From NCBI GenBank assembly GCA_001795615.1, contig MGKI01000010.1, positions 1 through 39,370 on the forward strand: 39,370 nucleotides of DNA, given 5' to 3'. Positions 8,640 to 17,328 of this stretch are shown piece after piece. Each line of letters opens with the position of its first letter. The first letter of the stretch is position 1. The notes below the pieces were generated by a model. It ran no database searches. It was not told the DNA's origin and saw nothing but the letters and a program-made list of their open reading frames with translations. This DNA comes from Candidatus Yanofskybacteria bacterium RIFCSPLOWO2_01_FULL_42_49. GTDB lineage: Bacteria > Patescibacteriota > Minisyncoccia > 2-02-FULL-40-12 > GWA2-44-9. A program made the position numbers and the translations under genes.

Positions 8640-8670
8640 AATCAGACCACAAGGTCTGATTTTATTTTTC
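8636..8670. terminator. Bidirectional intrinsic terminator
   Basis: AAAATAAAATCAGACCACAAGGTCTGATTTTATTTTTC between convergent prfA and rplY. Confidence 0.8.
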
Positions 8671-9357
8671 TTGAATAGTCGGCGCTTCCGCCACTTCTTC
8701 GGCGACTTCTTCCGGCTTTTCTTTCTTGATTACCTCTACTTCCTCAACGCCGGTGGTTGGAGTTTCAAGAGACGCTTTGAGTTCTTCTTCTGACATCGGC
8801 TCCTGAACCGTGGCAACGATTGTTTCAGCGTCTGCTTCAACTTTTACCTTTGCGCCCAAATCGATATTTTTAACAAGCACCTGGTCGCCAAAGTTTTTTA
8901 ATGACGAAATGTCTACGGTAATTTCATGCGGTAAATTTTGCGGCAAGGCCTCTACTTCAAGTTCGTTTACATTCCTTACAAATATGCCGCCTAAATCTTT
9001 AACTGCCGGCGATTCGCCGACAAATACAACCGGAACTTTGGTTTTTATCTTTTCGTCCAAACGGACTTTATAAAAATCGGCGTGCAAAATCTCATCGGTC
9101 AACGCATCCTTTGAAACATCATGAATAATTGTCGGATATGTTTGGCTGTTTACATTAACATAGACCAGAGTTGACTCCCCTGCTGTCTTGAAAGCTTTAT
9201 TGAGATCTTTTAGTAAAACCTGAAGCGGAAGCGGTTCCTGGCTTTTTCCATACAAAATCGCCGGAACATATCCGTCTCTTCTTAACTTCTTAACTCCACT
9301 GCCCAATATCTCTCTCTTTTCGGCGTTGAGCTCAATTTTCTGGTCAGATTTAGTCAT
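8662..9357 (-). CDS. rplY: 50S ribosomal protein bL25 (CTC form)
   Basis: LNAEKREILGSGVKKLRRDGYVPAILYGKSQEPLPLQV... with acidic C-terminal tail. Confidence 0.93.
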   Translation of the reverse strand: MTKSDQKIELNAEKREILGSGVKKLRRDGYVPAILYGKSQEPLPLQVLLKDLNKAFKTAGESTLVYVNVNSQTYPTIIHDVSKDALTDEILHADFYKVRLDEKIKTKVPVVFVGESPAVKDLGGIFVRNVNELEVEALPQNLPHEITVDISSLKNFGDQVLVKNIDLGAKVKVEADAETIVATVQEPMSEEELKASLETPTTGVEEVEVIKKEKPEEVAEEVAEAPTIQEK

Positions 9358-9416
9358 ATTAAATTAGTCCTGATATGATAACAGAAAAGTTGATAAAATG
9401 CAAAGCCTTCGTAGTA

Positions 9417-10352
9417 TTACCGACTCATAAATAATTTAATCTTTTGAGAGACTACTTTTTTGACCTCTTCAACCGCTGGCCCCAGATATTTGTAAGGGGT
9501 GGTTTCACTGGGTTTATCGTGAAAAACCTTATGCATACCCTCTTTATAAGCAACCCTTAATTCTGTGTTGAAATGGACATTCGTTATCCCCGCTTTTATG
9601 GCCGCCGATACATTATCATCACTTAATCCTGAGGCACCATGGAGTACGAAATAAACCCTGGGTATTGCCTCAATTATTCTTTTAAAATGTTCTATGTCCA
9701 GCCTCTCTTCCTGTTCGGTAACAATCCCATGAATATTTCCAAAAACAACCGCCAACTGGTTAACTCCGGTTTTTTCAACAAATTCTTTTGCTTCCTCTGG
9801 CTTGGTAAAGTCAGCAGGCGTTATCTCAATTTTTGTTTGTACTTGAGAAGAACCTTTCAAATATCCTAACTCACCTTCCACTAAAATATCGGGGCTGACT
9901 GACCGAGCGTAGTCAACAATTTTTTTAGTAATGATCACTTTTTCCATCAAATCAGACGCACCTGCCCCGTAGTGTGATTTCGATTTATTATTGCCGAAGG
10001 CATTCGAAATCTCTACTACGGGGTCGATTATGACCGAATCATAGCCCACATCTATAGCCTCTTTGCATTTATCAAAACTCTTAAAATGGTCGGCGTTGAG
10101 AAAAACCGGAAAATTCAATTCTTCCCGCAGTGCTTTAACCAAAGCAACGGCCTCTTTAAGCCCGATGAAATCTGACTCTCCTTCAGATGTACCGACCATA
10201 ACTGCCGGCGCACCCGCTTCTTTTGACGCTTCAACAATCCCTCGAAGAACATCAGCTGTCGAGAAGTTAAAATGACCAAGAGCGTAGGCATTCTGCCGAG
10301 CTTGTTGTAGATAGTAGTTAAGATTTTTACTATTATTTTCTTTAGTTTCCAT
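9417..10352 (-). CDS. fba: Class II fructose-bisphosphate aldolase family
   Basis: YALGHFNFSTADVLRGIVEASKEAGAPAVMVGTSEGE...NADHFKSFDKCKEAIDVGYDSVIID...LHGASGLSDDNVSAAIKAGITNVHFNTELR. ATG start at 10352 preferred over TTG at 10361. Confidence 0.92.
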   Translation of the reverse strand: METKENNSKNLNYYLQQARQNAYALGHFNFSTADVLRGIVEASKEAGAPAVMVGTSEGESDFIGLKEAVALVKALREELNFPVFLNADHFKSFDKCKEAIDVGYDSVIIDPVVEISNAFGNNKSKSHYGAGASDLMEKVIITKKIVDYARSVSPDILVEGELGYLKGSSQVQTKIEITPADFTKPEEAKEFVEKTGVNQLAVVFGNIHGIVTEQEERLDIEHFKRIIEAIPRVYFVLHGASGLSDDNVSAAIKAGITNVHFNTELRVAYKEGMHKVFHDKPSETTPYKYLGPAVEEVKKVVSQKIKLFMSR

Positions 10353-10365
10353 GTTTGGCAAATTT

Positions 10366-10489
10366 CTAATTATTCTAATTGCTCTAATTGACCTAAATAA
10401 ATCCCAATGACTTAATGACTAAAATTTTAGACATTAGATGTTTTAATATTGGGTATTATTTAGAACAATTAGGTTAATTAGAATAATTT
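10366..10489. repeat. Large imperfect inverted-repeat element built from CTAATTN-type heptamers
   Basis: AATTATTCTAATTGCTCTAATTGACCTAAATAAATCCCAATGACTTAATGACTAAAATTTT is nearly the reverse complement of the following AAAATTTTAGACATTAGATG...TTATTTAGAACAATTAGGTTAATTAGAATAATTT. Confidence 0.8.
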
Positions 10490-10497
10490 CACTGGTT

Positions 10498-11757
10498 TCA
10501 TAACTCGATGAAACCAGTGATTATATTTTCTTCAATCAATCCATTCATCCTCTCCCGTCCCACATATTCCGAGAATATTTTATTCCACAAAGCTTCCTGC
10601 TGATGATAAAGATATTTAACCTGGCTCTTTTTAACCACCGACATTATCAAATCGATTAAGGCAAAACTTACTAATTTATCCTCGCCATTTTTGTCTTTGA
10701 AAAAATCCCCTACGAAATCCAAGCCGGTCCAGTACCCCAAATTAAAACGCCCCTCATTGTTGCCCAGCATTCTGGAAAGCCGCCCCAAATCGCCTTCTGT
10801 CCTAAACCAGTGATCCGCTTCTGGATTAACATGCGGCTCAAGCAGACGAAAGTCATTTTCATCGTCTTTGGCAAGATACCTTTGCACCACCCTCCAGGCA
10901 ATTTTCCCACCATCAGGCAGTGGACTGTCCGAAACATCTCCGCGCAATAGTGATTTGAATTTTTCAATAAAATTTTCGTCAGACATAAATTTCTTAAACA
11001 ATCCTGAATAAAACGGGACTTCGTGGAGATAGTGCAAAATAAGGGTAAACATTCTTAGCGTTTCGCCGGCAGTGTCTACTTTAAGAGGGATCACAAAAAT
11101 AATGCCATATTCTTTGAGATGGCTGATGTTGTGATATTTTTTCTCAAGAAACTTCTCGACAACAGTAAGCCACTTGGAATCGAGCACGACAAGCTCTACA
11201 TCTCTTTCTTCAAAGTCGTCGGGAGTCAAAGCGCTATATGCTTCATCGAAAAATTTATGCATCCACTCATTGCTTTGCGCAAATCGCAACGAACTCACCG
11301 TGGACGCAAACCCTTCCTTTTCAATTAATTCTTTGACGGTGGCATAACCAAAATGGTCCAGCAAACTACCGGGTCGGTACTTTTCAAGAAGCTCAACGAC
11401 TTTTTCTTTCTTTATGAACAAACCCTTGGGGGGAGTAAAAACCCTGAAGGCCATCTCACACAGTTTGCCGCAAGCAACCGACATCTTCTCTAGGTCGGGT
11501 TTCCCCAACGCCTCAAACAAGTGCCGATCCAAATGAATTATTTGACGGATTAAAGCATCATAAACTTCTTCGGCGCTTGACTCTTTAGTCAACCCCAGCT
11601 CCATCAATGTCCGAGAAACTAAAATGTCATTCTGCTGAGCTATGTCATCAATGACGCCGTCCTGTCCGCTAATCACTGACATTTTCTGATCCAAGTTCAA
11701 AAGCAGTTCTGGAGAAACCCTTAGTATCCGGGCAATTTTGTTGTAAGAATCCTGCAT
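10498..11757 (-). CDS. Hypothetical protein, 419 aa
   Basis: Long intact ORF (MQDSYNKIARILRVSPELLLNLDQKMSVISGQ...) between fba and a PfkB kinase; no recognised family. Confidence 0.75.
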   Translation of the reverse strand: MQDSYNKIARILRVSPELLLNLDQKMSVISGQDGVIDDIAQQNDILVSRTLMELGLTKESSAEEVYDALIRQIIHLDRHLFEALGKPDLEKMSVACGKLCEMAFRVFTPPKGLFIKKEKVVELLEKYRPGSLLDHFGYATVKELIEKEGFASTVSSLRFAQSNEWMHKFFDEAYSALTPDDFEERDVELVVLDSKWLTVVEKFLEKKYHNISHLKEYGIIFVIPLKVDTAGETLRMFTLILHYLHEVPFYSGLFKKFMSDENFIEKFKSLLRGDVSDSPLPDGGKIAWRVVQRYLAKDDENDFRLLEPHVNPEADHWFRTEGDLGRLSRMLGNNEGRFNLGYWTGLDFVGDFFKDKNGEDKLVSFALIDLIMSVVKKSQVKYLYHQQEALWNKIFSEYVGRERMNGLIEENIITGFIEL

Positions 11758-11760
11758 TTT

Positions 11761-11871
11761 AAATTTCTAATTACTAATTCCTAATTTCTAATGAAATGCC
11801 TAATTATCGAATTTCTTAAATTTGGTCATTGTGGCATTGGTAATTTTATTAGAAATTAGATATTAGAAATT
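11761..11871. repeat. Dispersed intergenic element, second copy of the 6224-6322 family
   Basis: TTTCTAATGAAATGCCTAATT...GGTCATTGTGGCATTGGTAATTTTATTAGAAATTAGATATTAGAAATT; supplies the TAA stop of the pfkB-type gene. Confidence 0.75.
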
Positions 11872-12851
11872 GTAACATTCACAAGAGGCCATTCTCCCCA
11901 ATCATCCTTTTTTAATATTCCCGCTTTGGATCCATATTGGGTCACAACTGAAGAAGCGTTGGCGGTAGCAAATTGTATCGCTTTGGAGATGTCTCCTGAT
12001 CGGATATATTCTGTTACAAAACCAGAACTGAATGCGTCTCCCGCACCGGTTCGTTCAACCACAGGCGAATCTGGCACGCCAGCCCGATAGATATTCTTGC
12101 CATCCGACACAACTACACCTTCCGGCCCTTTAGTCATAACGAAAATACCGCCGATTATCTCGTCCATTGCTTTAAATATCTCCGGCTCCCTGTCATAATT
12201 TATGCCGATCAGCTTTGAGGCCTCCTCCTTGTTCATTATCACTATGGCGAAATTTTTCAGAAGCGGTTTTAGTTTGTCTAAGCCATGCGCCAGTTCTTTG
12301 CCTCCGGGATTGGCAGCTAGTTTTGCCTTATTCTTAACAGCCCAATTAACAGCTGCCTCCAATAGGTCATAGTGCCCACCTAAACTGTCCAAGAACAGCC
12401 AGTCTGCCACAAACCGGTCGAAGGGAATTTTTTGAACATCGAAATTTTGCCCCTCGCCCTTATACGAAAGTATCGTTCTTTCCCCGCTTTCATGGACAAG
12501 AATAACGGAGTACGCCGTATTACCCTCTTTGTTTTTCTGGAAATAATCCGTGCCGATGTTTTCGTGATTCAGTTCATCGACAATATTTCTGCCGTTAAAA
12601 TCATCGCCTATCGCTCCGACACAGGCTGTTTTTAATCCTTGCCTGGCGAATGTAACTGCGGTATTGGTTCCGCCTCCGCCAGAAGTGAATATTATGTCTT
12701 TTATCTCTATCTTGGAACCAAGCGCAAAGCACTCCCCTTGGCCGGTAGAAAAACTTTTGTCTTCTATAATCTTAAACTGCTCGCTTTTCATAAAGACATC
12801 ACGAGTAGCTGAACCAATGGAAATAATGTCGAATTTTTTTGTCCCAAACAT
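11856..12851 (-). CDS. PfkB/ribokinase-family carbohydrate kinase
   Basis: FTSGGGGTNTAVTFARQGLKTACVGAIGDDFNGRN, VVERTGAGDAFSSGFVTEYI. Confidence 0.9.
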   Translation of the reverse strand: MFGTKKFDIISIGSATRDVFMKSEQFKIIEDKSFSTGQGECFALGSKIEIKDIIFTSGGGGTNTAVTFARQGLKTACVGAIGDDFNGRNIVDELNHENIGTDYFQKNKEGNTAYSVILVHESGERTILSYKGEGQNFDVQKIPFDRFVADWLFLDSLGGHYDLLEAAVNWAVKNKAKLAANPGGKELAHGLDKLKPLLKNFAIVIMNKEEASKLIGINYDREPEIFKAMDEIIGGIFVMTKGPEGVVVSDGKNIYRAGVPDSPVVERTGAGDAFSSGFVTEYIRSGDISKAIQFATANASSVVTQYGSKAGILKKDDWGEWPLVNVTISNI

Positions 12852-12887
12852 AATTAAATTTTAACAGATTTATTTAGAAATTAGTAA

Positions 12888-13526
12888 TCATAAATTCTGA
12901 ACTGCTTCCTGCAGTTCAGCTATTGTTTTACCCACATTCCCACTTTTGACGACAAAGCTTCCTGAAACTAAACCATTAACTCCCGCCTCAACCGCGCTTT
13001 TAGCGGTAGCCAGATTTATGCCTCCATCAACGAAAATAACCACGCCGGGATACTTCTTGCGAAAATCCTTTATTTTTTCCACAACATGATCAAGAAAACC
13101 CCTGCCCTGAAAACCCGGATAAACCGTCATAAAACACACAAAATCTGCTTGATCTATAAAATGTTCCAGCGCTTCCACGGATGTGTCCGGATTTATGGCA
13201 ATGCCAATCCCCTTACCCATGCCTCTAAGTTCCCTGATTGTTTCATCTAAATTCGGTGATTCGACATGGATGATAAATCTGTCGGCCTTTTCATTATTCC
13301 AAAGAGACAACTGCATAAGAGGGTCTTTAACCATCAAGTGAACATCAAATTTCAAGCCGGTTGAAACTACTTCCAGTTCAGAGTATCCTTTGATCGTTTC
13401 ATTCGACACAAAAATACCATCTGCAACATCAAGATGAACCCTTGCTGAGTAGGGTTCAACCAGACGAATTATTTTCTCAAATTCGTCTGCGGAATTAGTA
13501 AGTATGGCGGGAATGATTTGAACCAT
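12888..13526 (-). CDS. rpe: Ribulose-phosphate 3-epimerase
   Basis: VHLDVADGIFV, FDVHLMVKDP, VCFMTVYPGFQGRGF, IFVDGGINLATAKSAVEAGVNGLVSGSFVV. Confidence 0.88.
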   Translation of the reverse strand: MVQIIPAILTNSADEFEKIIRLVEPYSARVHLDVADGIFVSNETIKGYSELEVVSTGLKFDVHLMVKDPLMQLSLWNNEKADRFIIHVESPNLDETIRELRGMGKGIGIAINPDTSVEALEHFIDQADFVCFMTVYPGFQGRGFLDHVVEKIKDFRKKYPGVVIFVDGGINLATAKSAVEAGVNGLVSGSFVVKSGNVGKTIAELQEAVQNL

Positions 13527-13531
13527 AAGTA

Positions 13532-13648
13532 AAATCTCTAATCTCGAAACCCTAATCTCTAAATAATCTCAAAATTCTAATCTCAAAATGTTTTTGAATT
13601 TTGATATTTGAGATTGTTTAGAAATTAGAAATTAGGATTTAGAAATTT
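13532..13648. repeat. Inverted-repeat intergenic element (CTAATCTC.../...GAGATTGTTTAGAAATTAG)
   Basis: Left arm CTAATCTCTAAATAATCTCAAAATTCTAATCTCAAAA pairs imperfectly with right arm TTTTGAATTTTGATATTTGAGATTGTTTAGAAATTAG; right arm shared with 25982-26167. Confidence 0.75.
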
Positions 13649-15348
13649 GTTTTAATGTGTCTCATTGAATACTCTATATCTCCTCCCACTTTCTTGCCTG
13701 GATTAAATATGTTTAGCGGGTCAAAAATTTCTTTTACTTGTTCGAATAACTCTACTATATCTTCACCGTACATTTTTTCAAGATATGGCGTTCTGATGAG
13801 ACCGTCGTTGTGTTCGGCTGTTATCGAGCCGCCGTATTTCAACACCAAGTCGTAAACTTTTTCGGAAATCTCAGGAATAACGAGTCTCGATTTTTCATCA
13901 GATAAATCCATCAAGGGGATGATATGAAAATTTCCGTCTCCCGGGTGACCGGCAATAGTGTAGATCATATACTTTTTATACTCATCCAATATTCCCTTAA
14001 GCTCTGTTAGGAATTTAGACAGATATTCGGGTTTTACAATGATATCGTCAATAAAAGGAGCGGCTTTTTTGCCCTTAACATGTTTTCTCAACAGATTAAA
14101 GCTCTCTCTTCTTATCGTCCAATATTTCTGAACATCGGCTTCATTCGAAGCAATTCTTGTTTTAACCTTAAACCGTGACTTAATTTCTTGTTTTATATTT
14201 TGCACTTTTCTTTCCACGCTTTCTTCATCATCTCCGGTAAATTCTACAAGCATAATAAGTTTGGGAACACCGCCCGTCACAATGGCCCACACATCGGGAA
14301 TAAACTTAAATAAAGATGCCAGGCCAATCTTCCTGACAAGGTCCGGCAATATTTTTAAAGCCAGTTTGAATGTGTTGTCATCATATGACTCCATACTCTC
14401 CGGGTTATGTGTATTTAACGCAATCACTAAATCACCTGTCACATCCATGTCTTTAAGAAAAACAATGAGGAGTTTGGAAAATGTTGCAGGATTTACGAGC
14501 CGAAACTTCATTTTAGTAATAATGCCAAGAGTGCCCTGCGAACCGACAAATAATTTGGTCAGATCAAACATCCCCGTGCCGATATTGCCATTCATTGAGA
14601 CCTGTCTTTCTTGTCCCTGCGACTCAACGTCTCCGTCAATTTCGGCAGCGGGACGCCAAATATTCCACAACGCGTAGCCCGCGGAGTTTTTGGACACATC
14701 GGGCTTTGCTTTTTGGATAAGTTCATAATTGCCCCCCAGCAATTCGTGCATTTTACGGTATATTTCTCCCTCAAAATCATTCTGGCTCTTTTTTTGTTCA
14801 AGTTCGTCGACGGTTAAAGCCTTGAAAACATATTCGTTTCCGTCATTTAAAACGACGTCAAGTTCCTCGACATAGTTCTCCGTTTTTCCATAACGCAATG
14901 ATTTTTCTCCACCGGCATTGTTAGCCACCATACCGCCCACGGCGCAAAGTTCCCGAGAAGCTGGATATGAAGGCATAAGCAAACCCTTCTTTAGTGTCTC
15001 CTTTTCAAAATCCCGATAAAAAGCGCCCGGCTCTGTTATCGCGTAATCCACGCCAACCTCAATAACTTTGTTCATATGGGCCGTAAAATCCAAAATAATG
15101 GACTCGTTCAACGGCCCGCCCGACATATCCGAGCCGCCGGCTCGAGCGGTTAATGAAAGGCTCGGATCTGAAGACTTATGTTCTGAAACGAATTTAACTA
15201 TATTTTTGATGTCATCGCTATCCTTCGGTTTGACCACCAACTTCGGCTGGACTTCAAAAATGCTGGCATCATGGCCATATGCTTTTAATTCGTTGCTATT
15301 TTCAATAACTTCGCCTTTAATAACTTCTTTTATTTGATTGACTAGCAT
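13639..15348 (-). CDS. FAD-binding oxidase/D-lactate or glycolate dehydrogenase-like protein
   Basis: KPKDSDDIKNIVKFV...TARAGGSDMSGGPLNESIILDFTAHMNKV...VGGMVANNAGGEKSLRYGKTENYV...FNPGKKVG. Confidence 0.9.
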   Translation of the reverse strand: MLVNQIKEVIKGEVIENSNELKAYGHDASIFEVQPKLVVKPKDSDDIKNIVKFVSEHKSSDPSLSLTARAGGSDMSGGPLNESIILDFTAHMNKVIEVGVDYAITEPGAFYRDFEKETLKKGLLMPSYPASRELCAVGGMVANNAGGEKSLRYGKTENYVEELDVVLNDGNEYVFKALTVDELEQKKSQNDFEGEIYRKMHELLGGNYELIQKAKPDVSKNSAGYALWNIWRPAAEIDGDVESQGQERQVSMNGNIGTGMFDLTKLFVGSQGTLGIITKMKFRLVNPATFSKLLIVFLKDMDVTGDLVIALNTHNPESMESYDDNTFKLALKILPDLVRKIGLASLFKFIPDVWAIVTGGVPKLIMLVEFTGDDEESVERKVQNIKQEIKSRFKVKTRIASNEADVQKYWTIRRESFNLLRKHVKGKKAAPFIDDIIVKPEYLSKFLTELKGILDEYKKYMIYTIAGHPGDGNFHIIPLMDLSDEKSRLVIPEISEKVYDLVLKYGGSITAEHNDGLIRTPYLEKMYGEDIVELFEQVKEIFDPLNIFNPGKKVGGDIEYSMRHIKTNF

Positions 15349-15399
15349 TAATTAATATACTAACTTTTATTTAGTTTTTTATAAAAACGGGATGATGGC

Positions 15400-15531
15400 A
15401 TGCCCAAATTCTGGGTATGGGTTGTTTCTTTGTTAACCGGCTTAATGGTTGCGGTACTTATTTTGGGTTTATGTTTAATGGCCGGGATCTTGTGGACAGA
15501 ATTTACTCTTTGGATAGGAAACGGGGGCTAA
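15400..15531 (+). CDS. Putative single-TM microprotein, 43 aa
   Basis: Manual translation MPKFWVWVVSLLTGLMVAVLILGLCLMAGILWTEFTLWIGNGG*; not in the ORF track. Confidence 0.5.
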   Translation: MPKFWVWVVSLLTGLMVAVLILGLCLMAGILWTEFTLWIGNGG

Positions 15532-15572
15532 AACCCTCTTTTTTGTTTTGGAATTTATTTAGAAATTAATAA

Positions 15573-16097
15573 TTAAAACTTAGAAATTCTTCTAACATGT
15601 CTCTCCTGTCCGGAAAACGGCGTTTCCAACCAAAGTTTAATGATTTTTTTTGCAATATTATAATCTACAAAAGAAGCGCCTAATGACAAAACATTGGCAT
15701 TATTGTGCTCGCGAGACAATTTGATGAGTTTTTTAAAAATAGAAAATTCTAAATTTTGCACAGTTGCGATAACTCCCGTTCCAAAAAGCAACCATTTAAA
15801 CCATGACATTTCTTTAAACTGATAAGGCGGACCATAAAACACCGCCGCCCTTACGCCCTTATATCGATTGGCGACCATCGCTTCGCCTTGGCCGGAGGCG
15901 CCTAATATAATCCCTCGACTTCGCTCAGGATCATTCGCAACCGCTTCTGCGGCTTTGCGAATGAAATCAGAATAATCATCGTCTTTGTTGTATTCAAAAG
16001 CGCCCATATCCTCATACTCATATCCCCACTTTTCCAGCCATTCTTTAATCTTGTTTTTTAGTTCGAATCCTCGATGGTCGGAAGCAAGATAGATCAA
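15573..16097 (-). CDS. rpiB: RpiB/LacA/LacB family sugar-phosphate isomerase
   Basis: MIYLASDHRGFELKNKIKEWLEKWGYEYEDMGAF...GIILGASGQGEAMVANRYKGVRAA. Confidence 0.9.
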   Translation of the reverse strand: MIYLASDHRGFELKNKIKEWLEKWGYEYEDMGAFEYNKDDDYSDFIRKAAEAVANDPERSRGIILGASGQGEAMVANRYKGVRAAVFYGPPYQFKEMSWFKWLLFGTGVIATVQNLEFSIFKKLIKLSREHNNANVLSLGASFVDYNIAKKIIKLWLETPFSGQERHVRRISKF

Positions 16098-16168
16098 TTA
16101 GGAATTAGGAATTAGGAATTAGGAATTAGGAATTTTTGATTCATAATTCGTCATTCATAATTCATTAT

Positions 16169-17149
16169 TCATTTTATTTTATTCAAATACTGAACCGCCG
16201 ATAAGGCGGCTATACACCCTTGTCCGGCCGCTATTACTATTTGCTTAAAAGGCACATCGGTCACGTCGCCGGCGGCATAAAGACCGGGGATGACCTGCCC
16301 TGAGCTTGTCGAACGGGTTTCGCAATTGGCGTTGACCACTATTTCCCCAAATTGATTCTTTTCTGTTTCTTTGGGAGCTAAATCAGAGTTGGGAATTTGT
16401 CCTATATGGACAAAAATGCCGTCAACTTTCAACTCATTCTCCGCACCGTTATTGTCTTCGTATTTCAAACCGGTTACAAACCCCGACGTTATAGTCGGGG
16501 CCCCGACCTCATCAGAGCGTCGGGGTTGATCTCCCATTATCTCTTTAGTCTTTGCTTCATAAATTATCTCTACATTTGTTTTGGTTTTTAAGTTATCAAT
16601 CAAAACCTGATCGCCTTTAAATTCAAGATTTTTATTTAACACATAAACCTTAGAAGCAATATCCGCCAGCATAAGGCCCGATTCAAGAGCGGAGTTCCCT
16701 CCTCCAATTGTGGCCACAACCTTACCGTTGAAAAGAGGGCCGTCGCAGGTAGTGCAATAACTTACGCCTTTGTTTCTAAATTCTTTTTCGCCGGGGATAT
16801 CAAGTTCTCGAGAATGAACTCCGGTAGTGACTATAACGGTTTTGGCTGAATAGGTTTGGCCGCTCTCGGTTTTTAATAAAAAACTGCCGTCATTTTGTTT
16901 TTGAACGCTTTCAACCCTAGTCCCCTCCTCTGTGTCCACTTTATAGCTCTCGAGGTGTTTTCTAAACTTTTCAGCCAAGGTAATCCCATCCGTCATTCCA
17001 TCCCCAGGCCAATTGCCTATCTCCCCGGAAGTAGCCACTTCCCCGCCGAAATCTTTGGAAATAATTTTAAACTTAAGCCCGCGCCGAGCGGCATAAATAC
17101 CGGCCGTGGTTGCTGCGGCAGAGCCGCCGATAATAATTAGGTCGTACAT
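16169..17149 (-). CDS. trxB: Thioredoxin reductase
   Basis: IIIGGSAAATTAGIYAARRGLK, SYCTTCDGPLFNGKVVATIGGGNSALE, PGLYAAGDVTD. Confidence 0.95.
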   Translation of the reverse strand: MYDLIIIGGSAAATTAGIYAARRGLKFKIISKDFGGEVATSGEIGNWPGDGMTDGITLAEKFRKHLESYKVDTEEGTRVESVQKQNDGSFLLKTESGQTYSAKTVIVTTGVHSRELDIPGEKEFRNKGVSYCTTCDGPLFNGKVVATIGGGNSALESGLMLADIASKVYVLNKNLEFKGDQVLIDNLKTKTNVEIIYEAKTKEIMGDQPRRSDEVGAPTITSGFVTGLKYEDNNGAENELKVDGIFVHIGQIPNSDLAPKETEKNQFGEIVVNANCETRSTSSGQVIPGLYAAGDVTDVPFKQIVIAAGQGCIAALSAVQYLNKIK

Positions 17150-17153
17150 GAAA

Positions 17154-17307
17154 TTAGCTTTTAGCTTTTAGCTTTTAGCTTTTAGCTTTTAGCTTTTAGC
17201 TTTTAGCTTTTAGCTTTTAGCTTTTAGCTTTTAGCTTTTAGCTTTTAGCTTTTAGCTTTTAGCTTTTAGCTTTTAGCTTTTAGCTTTTAGCTTTTAGCTT
17301 TTAGCTT
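17154..17307. repeat. Perfect (TTAGCTT)x22 heptanucleotide tandem array
   Basis: 22 uninterrupted identical 7-mers counted directly, filling most of the divergent trxB/PMT intergenic region. Confidence 0.98.
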
Positions 17308-17328
17308 TTTTATTATATCATATTCATT

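Noticed and set aside
10710-10967. Minus-strand ORF 10710-10967
   Set aside because: Nested out of frame within the 419-aa ORF, no start context.
17154-17307. CRISPR array interpretation of the TTAGCTT repeats
   Set aside because: 7-nt units without spacers and no cas genes in the window; a simple tandem repeat, not CRISPR.
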